Of a DNA stretch of 64,000 nt, positions 51,480 through 60,064 are shown piece by piece. Each line of letters opens with the position of its first letter. Position 1 is the stretch's first letter. The notes beneath the pieces are model-generated. The model saw only the letters and a list, made by a program, of their open reading frames with translations, was not told the origin of the DNA and did no database searches. The translations under genes and the position numbers were made by a program. The stretch covers positions 2,650,501 to 2,714,500 of the forward strand of contig NZ_CP089928.1 of assembly GCF_021290385.1 (NCBI RefSeq), in the 5' to 3' direction. This DNA is from Microbulbifer sp. YPW16 (GTDB lineage: Bacteria; Pseudomonadota; Gammaproteobacteria; Pseudomonadales; Cellvibrionaceae).

Positions 51480-52301
51480 TCAAAATGCGAACTTGTATCC
51501 CACGGACAGGTTGAACATCCACGGGTCATAGATGTAGTCACCGGAGTAGGATTCGAAGAAGAATTCCTCATCCTCGGCCAGCGGCTCCCGGCTGAAAACC
51601 TGGAACTGCATATCAGTTACAGCGCGTACATACATGGCAGAGGCATTCACCAGCCAGGCGCTGTCATGACCGAAATTGAAGTCCACGCCGGCCTGCCAGG
51701 TATAGCCCCAGGAATATCCCAGGTTGACTCTCCCTCTCAGGTTGGCCGCATCAAGGTCCGCCCGTGCGGGGCCGCGGAAATTCTCGCTACCGAAGTCGGT
51801 ATAGCTGATACCACCACCGATATAGGGTTGCACCAGGCAGGATGGATCCAGTGGATACCACTTCAGGCTTGCGGTACCGATTTCCGGCTCGAACTCGCCG
51901 ATGTCGCGGAGCCCGAGGTCATCAAACCCGAAATCATTGATGTCACTGATGATGGAGAAATACCCGTCTGCGTCACCACCGACATGGTCGTCACCCTGGG
52001 CATAGGTAAGCTCGATGCCCCAGTGATGCATTGGTCTCCACTCGCCGTTGATATACCAGCCCCATTCGGCGTCCGGATCTACGGTCGCCCGGAACGAGTC
52101 AAAGAATTGGAAAGTATCATCGGTAAAGGTGACATCATCCTGTATCGGGTCGATATAGGTGGCACCGAGGCGAACAACAAACTCCTGTGCCGGCGGGGGT
52201 GGCGGTGCCGGCGTATAGCCGGACGGGCCGGCCGACGCCACGCTGGATACCGCCAGAGTCAGTGCTGCCACAGCGGGGATAAAAACGTCCTTCGTCTTCA
52301 T
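51480..52301 (-). CDS. OmpW-family outer-membrane protein
   Basis: A 273-aa outer-membrane beta-barrel. The signal peptide (about 1-24, ending SVASA) is followed by a Pro-rich PAPPPPPAQ spacer and EFVVRLGATYIDP, the usual OmpW start. Eight or so amphipathic strands, QPYIGGGISYTDF and the C-terminal VGYKFAF (final Phe) fit the family. OmpW proteins form narrow channels for small hydrophobic compounds. ATG at 52301 follows AGGGAG; the 13-codon upstream extension lacks a ribosome site. Confidence 0.85.
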   Translation of the reverse strand: MKTKDVFIPAVAALTLAVSSVASAGPSGYTPAPPPPPAQEFVVRLGATYIDPIQDDVTFTDDTFQFFDSFRATVDPDAEWGWYINGEWRPMHHWGIELTYAQGDDHVGGDADGYFSIISDINDFGFDDLGLRDIGEFEPEIGTASLKWYPLDPSCLVQPYIGGGISYTDFGSENFRGPARADLDAANLRGRVNLGYSWGYTWQAGVDFNFGHDSAWLVNASAMYVRAVTDMQFQVFSREPLAEDEEFFFESYSGDYIYDPWMFNLSVGYKFAF

Positions 52302-52744
52302 TTGGTCAACTCCCTTGAGATAAAGCAGATTAAACAGCAATCAGCTCACTATCAGTGTAAAAGCGCGAAAGAGAGCTGTAGAAAAAATGACCAACTTCTG
52401 GCGGGTAAATAGCACATCGGCACAAATCGGGCGCGTCGTATCTTTTTTTTGCGGCACTGCGCGCCGCCGGTGGCCTGGAGGCAAGCCGGGATATGCGCGA
52501 CTTTCCTCGGGAAATTGACGCGAAAAGTGCAAGAAAGAATTTGCAGGCGCCACATAATGGGGGGCCTGCCAGCAGGGTGTGAGTGGGAGTCCCTGTCGGT
52601 TATCTGTTTGCGATGGTGGTGCTTATCCTGTCATCGCTGCCGACGCTATTGGCTCCCCGGGCATGGCAGTCGCGGGTTCCCAGAGGAAATTACCCGTGGG
52701 GTGTATTGGGCGCTGCGAAATGCACCCTTCGCCGGAAATGGCCC
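52302..52744. other. About 440 bp with no reliable gene
   Basis: A plus-strand frame from GTG 52583 has one hydrophobic stretch (YLFAMVVLILSSLPTLLAP) but no good ribosome site and runs on into the terminator of the next gene, so I do not call it. The left end is the promoter region of the OmpW-like gene. Confidence 0.35.
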
Positions 52745-52779
52745 AATAAAAAAGCCCGCCGGTTGGCGGGCTTTCTTTT
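52745..52779 (-). terminator. Terminator of the M16 peptidase gene
   Basis: GCCCGCC-AACC-GGCGGGC followed by TTTTTT on the minus strand, about 20 nt past the stop of the M16 gene. The A-run on the other side makes it able to work in both directions. Confidence 0.85.
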
Positions 52780-52797
52780 TGCGGGAAGGACGGTTCC

Positions 52798-55740
52798 TCA
52801 GAGGCTGGCAGATTCTGCGGATTCCACCGGTTCTTCAGTTTCCTTCACATAACCGTCCTCATCCAGCTCCACGATGGGCATGCCCAGGGCCTGGATGTCC
52901 TCGGTGATGCTGGCCTTGTCACCCACCACCACGATGGCCATGTTGGCCGGCTGCAGGACATCGGTGATTACCTTGTTCAGGGTCTTGCGATCAATCTCCT
53001 GCAGGATGGCGTTTTGCTGTGAGCGATAGTCCAGCGGCAGGTCGTAGCGCAGGATACGGCTGAGCAGGCCCAGCTTGTCGCCGGGGGTTTCGTAGCTCAG
53101 GGCTTCCTGCTGGCCGATGGCCGAGCGCATGTAGTTGAACTCGGTCTCGGTCATGCCTTCCTTGTCGTAGGCCTCCAGTTCGGTGAGAACCTCGTTCAGG
53201 GCATCCGCGGTTGCATCCTTCTTCACCTCGGAGCTGAACAGGTACAGGCCATCGCGGGGCTCGCCGACCAGGTAGGTGCGGGCACCGTAGGTGTAGCCCT
53301 TGTCTTCCCGCAGGTTCAGGTTGATGCGGCTGTTGAAGTTGCCACCCAGGGGGAAGTTGCCCAGGTAGGCGCGGTAGTAGTCACCCAGCGCATCGTAGGC
53401 CAGTGCGTACTGGCTGGCGCGCAGGCTTGACTGGGCTGCCCCTTCCTTGTTCACCAGGTACACGGTGCGGCCCTTGAGCTCCGGCTTCTGGAAGGCGATG
53501 GCCGGGCGCATGGCCTGCTTCACTTCCAGCTTGGCCAGGCCGTCCAGTGCCTTGAGGGTGGTTTCCTTCGGCAGGCTGGTGCTTACCGTAATACCGCCCA
53601 GGTGGGTGGGGAAGTGGGCCTTGTAGTAGCCCTTGACGTCCTCAAGGGTGATCTCGGCCACGGTGCTCGGCAGGCCGCCACCGGGGTAGCTGAGCGGGTG
53701 CTCGGGGCCGCGCATCACGGCGCCCAGGGCACGGCTCGCCAGCCCCTGCGGGGTCTTGCGGGCCTGCTGCAGGCCCTCGATGGTCTGCTGCTTGATACGG
53801 GCGAAGTCTTCCCCGGTGAAGGCCGGCTTGGTGATGCGTTCCATCATCAGCGGCATGGCCTGGTCCAGGTTCTTGGCCAGTACGTTGAGGGTTACGGTGG
53901 TCTCGAACTTACCGGCGTTGACGCTGATGGAGGCGCCCAGGCGCTTCATTGCCTCGGCAAACTCGGCGGCGCTGCGCTCGGTGGTGGCCTCGCCCATCAG
54001 GTTTGCCATCAACGAGGTGAGGCCCGCCTTGCCGCGGGGCTCGTCGCGCTGGCCCACGTCAAACACCGCCTGCACGGTGACAGTGGGAGTTTCGCTGTTC
54101 TCCACCGCCAGCAGGCGTACGCCGTTGTCGAGCTTGCTGTCCCAGATGCTGGGCAGCTCCACCTGCGGGTTGACGCCCGGGGTGGGTTGCACGCTGCGGT
54201 CGAAGGTGTCTTTCACCGGCCGCAGGGCCAGCTCTGCGTCATCGTCGCCGTAGCTCTCGGGGATGGTGCGATCCCACTCATGGTTCTGCGGGGCTGCCGC
54301 CAGTTCGGGTTTGCCGTTGGGCACAATGCTCAGCAGCACGGACGGCTTGTCGGCAATGTACTCCTCGAATACGCGGGTGACGTCCGGGGTCTCGACGCCC
54401 AGGTAGGCCTGGATCTCGTCATCGATGCCCTTGGGGCTACCGGTGAAGGTCTCGTAGTCCGCCAGGGCGGATACCTTGCCGGACACGGACTGCAGGCCGA
54501 ACACGCGGCTGGACTCATAGCCGGCCTTGAACTTCACCAGATCGTCCTCGGTGACGCCGCGCTCGGCGAACTCGGTGAGGGTCTCGCGCACCGCCTGTTC
54601 CATCTCCGCCAGGGACTCGCCGGAGGCGGGATTCTGGATCACGATAAACCACATCTCGCAGGCCAGCTCCTTGCAGGAGTGGGACACGCTCGCCTGTACC
54701 GCACGGCCGGTCTGCACCAGGCGCTGGTAGAGCATGGAGTCCTGGCCCTGGCCGAGGATGGCCGCCGCCGCATCCAGCGCCGGCTCGTCGGCGTGGCCGC
54801 GGTGCACGGTGGGGATCATCATCGCCAGTGCGGGCAGGTGGATGTTGTCCTCGAGGGTGACATAGCGGTCGGACTCGAGGGTGGCGGGCTGCTCGGGCAG
54901 GTCCTCGACCTCGGGGCCGGCGGGAATGGGACCGAAATACTTGTTTACCCACTTCAGCGTCTGCGCCTTGTCGATGTCACCACCGATGGTCAGCACCGCA
55001 TTGTTGGGGCCGTACCAGCGCAGGAAGAAGCGCTTCAGGTCGTTCAGGTCGGCCCGGTCCAGGTCTTCCATCCAGCCGATCACCGGCCAGGAGTAGGGGT
55101 GGCCGTCCGGGTAGGTGGCGGCGTACATGGTCTCCAGTGCCCGGCCGTAGGGGCGGTTGTCCACCCGCTGGCCGCGCTCGTTCTTGACCGTCTCGCGCTG
55201 TACCTCGAACTTCTCTTCGGTGACCGCGTCCAGGAATACGCCCATACGGTCGGATTCCAGCCACAGCACGGTTTCCAGCTGGTTGGCCGGCACCGTCTCG
55301 TAGTAGTTGGTGCGGTCGGTGTTGGTGGTGCCGTTCAGGGTGCCGCCGGCTTCCTGGATGATACGGAAGTGCTCTTCATCCGCCACGTTGACGGAGCCCT
55401 GGAACATCATGTGCTCGAAGAAGTGGGCAAAGCCGGAGCGGCCCGGGTCTTCCCGGTTGGAGCCCACGTGATAGGTCACGTCCACGTGCACCAGCGGGTC
55501 CGAGTCGTCCTCGTGCAGGACCACGGTCAGGCCATTGGCCAGTTTGTACTTGCTGTAGGGGATGGCGATTTCAGAACCCTCGCCATCGAAGGTCTCTACA
55601 AGGGTGACGCCGTCGGGCAGCGCGCTGGTGGCCTCGGCGGCCGCATCTGGTGATGCCTGCGAGGCCGGTTCCTCCGGCCCCTTGCCGCAGGCTGCAAGCA
55701 GCGCGGCCGTCAGGATCAGTGCAATTCTGGTGCGATGCAT
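52798..55740 (-). CDS. M16-family zinc metallopeptidase lipoprotein
   Basis: A 980-aa pitrilysin/insulinase-type peptidase of the two-domain kind. The lipobox LLAAC places it at the periplasmic membrane. The inverted zinc motif HFFEHMMFQG lies near residue 105, with the distal Glu ligand in RPYGRALETMY near 188. The second half repeats the M16 fold without a zinc site (EAMKRLGASISVNAGKFET, GQQEALSYETPGD), as is usual. Start and lipobox agree with the ATG at 55740. It is a single gene with its own terminator. Substrates are probably small peptides. Confidence 0.92.
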   Translation of the reverse strand: MHRTRIALILTAALLAACGKGPEEPASQASPDAAAEATSALPDGVTLVETFDGEGSEIAIPYSKYKLANGLTVVLHEDDSDPLVHVDVTYHVGSNREDPGRSGFAHFFEHMMFQGSVNVADEEHFRIIQEAGGTLNGTTNTDRTNYYETVPANQLETVLWLESDRMGVFLDAVTEEKFEVQRETVKNERGQRVDNRPYGRALETMYAATYPDGHPYSWPVIGWMEDLDRADLNDLKRFFLRWYGPNNAVLTIGGDIDKAQTLKWVNKYFGPIPAGPEVEDLPEQPATLESDRYVTLEDNIHLPALAMMIPTVHRGHADEPALDAAAAILGQGQDSMLYQRLVQTGRAVQASVSHSCKELACEMWFIVIQNPASGESLAEMEQAVRETLTEFAERGVTEDDLVKFKAGYESSRVFGLQSVSGKVSALADYETFTGSPKGIDDEIQAYLGVETPDVTRVFEEYIADKPSVLLSIVPNGKPELAAAPQNHEWDRTIPESYGDDDAELALRPVKDTFDRSVQPTPGVNPQVELPSIWDSKLDNGVRLLAVENSETPTVTVQAVFDVGQRDEPRGKAGLTSLMANLMGEATTERSAAEFAEAMKRLGASISVNAGKFETTVTLNVLAKNLDQAMPLMMERITKPAFTGEDFARIKQQTIEGLQQARKTPQGLASRALGAVMRGPEHPLSYPGGGLPSTVAEITLEDVKGYYKAHFPTHLGGITVSTSLPKETTLKALDGLAKLEVKQAMRPAIAFQKPELKGRTVYLVNKEGAAQSSLRASQYALAYDALGDYYRAYLGNFPLGGNFNSRINLNLREDKGYTYGARTYLVGEPRDGLYLFSSEVKKDATADALNEVLTELEAYDKEGMTETEFNYMRSAIGQQEALSYETPGDKLGLLSRILRYDLPLDYRSQQNAILQEIDRKTLNKVITDVLQPANMAIVVVGDKASITEDIQALGMPIVELDEDGYVKETEEPVESAESASL

Positions 55741-56090
55741 GGTGGTTTCAAGCTCCGTCTTACTTTACGCAGTTATTAGAAGTTCTCAGCGAGAGAAGTT
55801 TCCCGATGCTATCACAGCCCGGATTCAGGAAGATCAAACCGGCGCCACCGGCTAATCGATGTCTTTCGACCAGGGGTTGAGGCGCCGCGAATTCCTGTTC
55901 CAGGATTTGCGAGGAACCTGTTGCCGCCTGCGTGACATTCTGGAAATATAATTCCAGTTCCGCTTTTTGGGGGCGTCGGGGCGGCACCCGTTGTTTGCGC
56001 TCCGTGCCGGCCACCGCCGGTGCAGTATCAATATCGATGGAAATCATGCTTCCCGCGAGGAACGCACACGTCACTTCCAGGGAGGAAGCC
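55741..56090. other. Divergent promoter region, no gene seen
   Basis: About 350 bp between the leftward M16 gene and the rightward DUF3291 gene. Frames present are extensions of the DUF3291 frame without ribosome sites. Confidence 0.35.
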
Positions 56091-56561
56091 TTGAGCCGTT
56101 ATCACCTTGCCCAGTTAAATCTCGCCCGGCTTTCCGCGCCGATTGATTCCCCGCAGCTGGCCGATTTTGTTGCGAACCTGGATCGAATCAACGGGTTGGC
56201 TGACGACTCGCCGGGATTTGTCTGGCGCCTGCAGACGGAAGAGGGGGACGCGACCGGGATCGATTTCTTCGGTGCCGACTACATCGCCAACCTGTCAGTA
56301 TGGGAGTCGCTGGAATCACTGCACGACTACGTCTACCGCAGTGGCCACCTCGAATTTTTGCGGCGCAAGAAAGAGTGGTTCGAAAAAATGCCGGGGCCGT
56401 ATATTGTCCTGTGGTGGGTGCCGGAAGGACACCTGCCGTCGATAGAGGAGGCGGCGCAAAAACTGGCCTTGTTGCAGGAGGAGGGCCCGGGCGAGCGCGC
56501 CTTTACTTTCCGCAAGCCATTCCCCGCCCCGGATTCTACCGTGACGGCACTCGCCGATTAA
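56091..56561 (+). CDS. DUF3291-family protein (dimeric alpha/beta-barrel-like)
   Basis: A 156-aa protein: YHLAQLNLARLSAPIDSPQLADF at the start, then LSVWESLESLHDYVYRSGH and YIVLWWVPEGHLPSIEEA, the conserved stretches of DUF3291, a family with the antibiotic-biosynthesis-monooxygenase-like barrel. No known reaction. The start is a TTG at 56091, chosen because GGAGGAAG lies just upstream; the open frame goes 53 codons further but those are not family sequence. Confidence 0.75.
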   Translation: MSRYHLAQLNLARLSAPIDSPQLADFVANLDRINGLADDSPGFVWRLQTEEGDATGIDFFGADYIANLSVWESLESLHDYVYRSGHLEFLRRKKEWFEKMPGPYIVLWWVPEGHLPSIEEAAQKLALLQEEGPGERAFTFRKPFPAPDSTVTALAD

Positions 56562-56713
56562 TTGCAGCGCGATAGGGCTTTCTCATTGCGGTAAATGCGC
56601 GCCGGTCTTTCCTGCAGGGAGAAGCCTGTCGCCCTGCCTCTCCCCGGCCTGCCCCGACTTCCACCTGTTGCCGTTGCTATGCTGCCGGTAACCTCAGCCA
56701 GGAATCTTGCAAA

Positions 56714-57133
56714 GTGCCGGCACACTGGGAGCATTTCAGCCACGAGGCGGATATGGGCGTCCGCGGCGTCGGCGCCACAATCGCGCAGGCGTTTGAGCAG
56801 GCGGCACTGGCCATGACGGGGATTATCGCCGACCCCGGCGTTGTCAATGCATCGCAGCGGGTGCCGATCCATTGCGAGTGCCCGGATACGGAGCTGTTGC
56901 TGGCGGACTGGCTCAACGCGCTGGTGTTCGAGATGGCATGTCGCAATATGTTGTTTTCCCGCTTCGAAGTTGCTATCGAAAACGGCCGGCTGGACGGTTG
57001 CGCCTGGGGCGAGCCAGTGGACCGCGAGCGCCACCAGCCCACCGTTGAGGTGAAGGGCGCCACCTATACTGCCCTGCATGTGGGGCAACAACCCGACGGC
57101 ACCTGGCTGGCCCAGTGTGTCGTGGATGTGTAA
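56714..57133 (+). CDS. Archease, RtcB-activating protein
   Basis: A 139-aa archease. HWEHFSHEADMGVRGVGATI is the family opening with the acidic metal-site residues, LLLADWLNALVFEM gives the helix, and TYTALHV with CVVDV closes it. Archease speeds up guanylylation and turnover of RtcB ligases. The start is GTG at 56714. It is followed 41 bp later by a long-form RtcB, so this pair is a second RNA-ligase unit besides rtcBA at 37-40 kb. Confidence 0.9.
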   Translation: MPAHWEHFSHEADMGVRGVGATIAQAFEQAALAMTGIIADPGVVNASQRVPIHCECPDTELLLADWLNALVFEMACRNMLFSRFEVAIENGRLDGCAWGEPVDRERHQPTVEVKGATYTALHVGQQPDGTWLAQCVVDV

Positions 57134-57174
57134 GCCCCGGAAACCTTTCCAGACCGGCAGCGGCGTACAAATCC

Positions 57175-58608
57175 ATGACCACTCACTACCCCCTGAAGCA
57201 GCAATCGGAATTCAGCTGGCGCATCGAGCCATTCGGCAAGATGCGTGTGCCCGGCATCATATACGCCGATGAGCCGCTGGTGCGCGCCATGGACGACAAG
57301 GTGTTCGAGCAGCTGTGCAATGTAGCGACCCTGCCCGGCATCGTGCAGGCGGCCTACGCCATGCCCGACGCGCACTGGGGCTACGGTTTCCCCATTGGCG
57401 GCGTGGCGGCATTCGACGCCGATGCCGGCGGGGTGGTCTCCGCCGGTGGCGTGGGGTTCGATATTTCCTGTGGTGTGCGGGCCCTGCGCACCGGCCTCAC
57501 CATCGATGAAGTGGAGGCCCGCAAGACAGAGCTGGCCAATGCCCTGTTCCGCCATATCCCCGCCGGTGTCGGCAGCACGGGGCGCATCCACCTGGATGAG
57601 CACGGCATGAATGCCATGTTGCGCGGCGGAGCGCGCTGGGCGGTGGAGCAGGGCTATGGCGAATCGTCCGACCTGGAACGCATCGAAGAGCAGGGCTGCA
57701 TGCGCGGCGCCGAGCCGGATGAAATTTCCGCGCGGGCGCGCAAGCGCCAGCAGGACGAGATGGGCACGCTCGGTTCCGGCAACCACTACCTGGAAGTGCA
57801 GCGGGTGGCAGATATTTACGATGTGAATATTGCCAACACCTTCGGGCTCAGGGAGAACGACGCCGTGGTGTTTATCCACTGCGGCTCTCGCGGGCTGGGC
57901 CACCAGATCGGCACCGAATACCTGAAGTACATGGTGCTGGCGGCCAGCAGCCACAATATCGAGTTACCGGACCGGGAACTCGCCTGTGCGCCCATCCAGT
58001 CGGAACTCGGGCAGTCCTACCTGGGGGCCATGCGCGCCGCCATCAATTGCGCGCTGGCCAACCGCCAGATCATTACCCACCTTACCCGCGAGGTGTTTGG
58101 CGAGGTGCTGCCGCGCTCGGACCTGACGCTGCTGTTCGATGTTTCCCACAACACCTGCAAGCTCGAAACCCACACGGTGGATGGGCAGAAGCGCCAGCTG
58201 TACGTGCATCGCAAGGGTGCCACCCGCGCCTTCGGCCCCGGCCACCCGGATATCCCGTCGGCGTTGCGCAGCGTGGGCCAGCCGGTTCTGATTGGCGGCT
58301 CCATGGGCACCGAGTCCCATATTCTCGCGGGTGCGAAAAGCGGCGAGTCACTGTCGTTCAGCTCCGCCTGCCACGGTGCCGGCCGCGCCATGAGCCGCCG
58401 CCAGGCGACAAAGCGCTGGAAGGGGCGCTCACTGGTGGACGACCTGGCGGCGCGCGGCATCGTCATCCGCAGCCCCTCCATGCGCGGCGTGGCCGAGGAG
58501 GCCCCGGGGGCCTACAAGGATGTGCGCGAAGTGGTCGACGCAGCCGAGCGGGCGGGGCTGGTACACAAGGTGGCCCGGGTGGAGCCGGTGGTTTGCATCA
58601 AGGGGTGA
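57175..58608 (+). CDS. rtcB: Long-form RtcB RNA ligase (archease-dependent type)
   Basis: A 477-aa RtcB, 69 residues longer than the copy at 37331 and closer in appearance to archaeal and eukaryotic forms. GVGFDISCGVRALR carries the metal Cys (about 98), GTLGSGNHYLEVQ is near 196, FIHCGSRGLGHQIG near 237, and SACHGAGRAMSR the guanylylated His (about 400); the end VEPVVCIKG is canonical. The ATG at 57175 begins MTTHYPLKQQSEFSW, as typical members do. With archease upstream it probably makes a constitutive RNA repair or splicing ligase, while the other is induced by RtcR. Confidence 0.93.
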   Translation: MTTHYPLKQQSEFSWRIEPFGKMRVPGIIYADEPLVRAMDDKVFEQLCNVATLPGIVQAAYAMPDAHWGYGFPIGGVAAFDADAGGVVSAGGVGFDISCGVRALRTGLTIDEVEARKTELANALFRHIPAGVGSTGRIHLDEHGMNAMLRGGARWAVEQGYGESSDLERIEEQGCMRGAEPDEISARARKRQQDEMGTLGSGNHYLEVQRVADIYDVNIANTFGLRENDAVVFIHCGSRGLGHQIGTEYLKYMVLAASSHNIELPDRELACAPIQSELGQSYLGAMRAAINCALANRQIITHLTREVFGEVLPRSDLTLLFDVSHNTCKLETHTVDGQKRQLYVHRKGATRAFGPGHPDIPSALRSVGQPVLIGGSMGTESHILAGAKSGESLSFSSACHGAGRAMSRRQATKRWKGRSLVDDLAARGIVIRSPSMRGVAEEAPGAYKDVREVVDAAERAGLVHKVARVEPVVCIKG

Positions 58609-58685
58609 AGGATAAGCTTATTGTTTCCGGTCTGCGGCAGATTCATACTGTCCGTATGGGTACGGAGAGCCTGCCCGGTTAACAC

Positions 58686-59165
58686 ATGCTTACTGCTACA
58701 CCAGGTGGGAATGATTTGACGGAAAAGACGCTTTTTTACATCTGTAATCAAGTCGAATGTGGATCGATGCTGCGCTTGCCGGAAGCAGAGGCGCAAAAGC
58801 ATCATTTCCGTTGCAATTCATGTGGCATGAAGATGGCCAGTGAACTGGTTCCTTATACGCAATACCGGGTTGCAGCCTGGTTTTCCGGGCGCAAGGTGTC
58901 ACTCTCTATCGGTCTCGCCCTGCTGTGTACATTCTATTTTCATTTTTACTTCCTGGAAAATCCCGCTGAACCCATTTCCTTCATCAAGAGTTTTATCTTT
59001 GCCTTTTGCTGGTGGGGTTTTAATGCACTGGTGTACATGGGAACGATCAAAAGATTCCGGGCATGGAGAAGTCGTCTTCCCCGCTCAGAAACAAATCTCT
59101 GGCCGCTCTGGGCCGCGATGCTGGTTGTCAGTGTCAACCTGCTGGTCTTTTTCACGACCTATTGA
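58686..59165 (+). CDS. Membrane protein with N-terminal zinc-ribbon-like Cys, unknown
   Basis: A 159-aa protein. CNQVECGSMLRLPEAEAQKH then FRCNSCGMKM gives a C-x4-C and C-x2-C pair that could bind zinc, followed by three membrane helices (about 72-90, 97-117 and 136-156). No family recognised. It lies about 80 bp after the long rtcB and could be co-transcribed, which makes it a curiosity for the RNA-repair unit. Confidence 0.6.
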   Translation: MLTATPGGNDLTEKTLFYICNQVECGSMLRLPEAEAQKHHFRCNSCGMKMASELVPYTQYRVAAWFSGRKVSLSIGLALLCTFYFHFYFLENPAEPISFIKSFIFAFCWWGFNALVYMGTIKRFRAWRSRLPRSETNLWPLWAAMLVVSVNLLVFFTTY

Positions 59166-59242
59166 TTTTAGGGGTAGGTGGGGAACCCGGCAGTTGGCCT
59201 GGAGAGTAAAAAAGCCAAATATTGCTGTGAATAGTCTGAAGC

Positions 59243-60064
59243 TCAGGACATTTCTGCCTCACGCTCCATGTTCGCCCGCAGCGCTCCGCCCAGGTAGCGG
59301 AAATATTCACTGAACGCCCTGTTGATCCGCTGCCGGTGCTCGCCGGTGGGATACAGCCCGAGTTTTGCCTCGTCCGTGGCCTTGGTGCCCGCCACGAGGA
59401 AGTTATTGCTGATGCTGGCGTCCTGCACAAATGCCTCGAAAGCGCGCGCACACATTTCTGCCGGGTCGGCGTAATAGACACAGCCATTGGCCTTGTCCAC
59501 GGTTTTCGATACCCGGAACATCTCGCTGGGGTTTTCCCCGGACTCGTCGAGCATGATGGTGCGGAAGCAGGCAAACAGCTGGTCGTTGAGCGGGTGGACC
59601 ACTGGCGTGGCGTCGCGCAGCCAGGCCTCCGAGGCGAACATGCGGGCGGGGGCATCGCTGAATGCCTTGTCGGTCAGGTAGTGGTCGAGGGCGTGGAACC
59701 ATTCGTGGGCGATGGAGCCGGGCCCGGCGTTCTTGGCCAGCGCGAAAGTGCGCGACGCCGGCTCGTAATGGGCGGAGATGCCCGGACGGCCGCCGGTGCC
59801 GTACTGGAAAGAGAGCGAGCCACGCAGCGACACCAGGATTTCGGGTCCCTGCAATATTGCCATCAGGTCCACCAGCGCGTCGTAGAACAGGCCGGCGGCG
59901 CGATCCCGCTCGGCCTGGGTCACCCAGCGACCGATACTGATGGAGCGGAAACCGAAGCGCCGGCGCACGTCGGTAAAGCTGACGGTGTCCTGCTCCCGGC
60001 GGACGGGGCTGCGGCGGTAGAACTGTCGGTTGAGTACCATCGGTCCCGTTATCTCTCCAGTCAA
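59243..60064 (-). CDS. CLCA_X-family protein with HExxHxxxH motif
   Basis: A 273-aa protein of the CLCA_X group. RRFGFRSISIGRWVTQAERDRAA is the family start and SIAHEWFHALDHYL near 117-130 holds HExxH plus a further His (H120, E121, H124, H128), so a zinc-peptidase-like site is likely. It is the third gene of a leftward operon and starts at a TTG that overlaps the helicase stop (TTGA, 4 bp); an ATG 24 nt downstream is an alternative. Function unknown; its constant company here is DNA-repair-like. Confidence 0.75.
   Translation of the reverse strand: MTGEITGPMVLNRQFYRRSPVRREQDTVSFTDVRRRFGFRSISIGRWVTQAERDRAAGLFYDALVDLMAILQGPEILVSLRGSLSFQYGTGGRPGISAHYEPASRTFALAKNAGPGSIAHEWFHALDHYLTDKAFSDAPARMFASEAWLRDATPVVHPLNDQLFACFRTIMLDESGENPSEMFRVSKTVDKANGCVYYADPAEMCARAFEAFVQDASISNNFLVAGTKATDEAKLGLYPTGEHRQRINRAFSEYFRYLGGALRANMEREAEMS

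Noticed and set aside
52583..52852. Small membrane peptide, GTG start
   Set aside because: No ribosome site; the frame runs through the terminator of the M16 gene.
53602..55653. 683-codon plus-strand open frame
   Set aside because: Mirror frame of the M16 peptidase, same biased composition.
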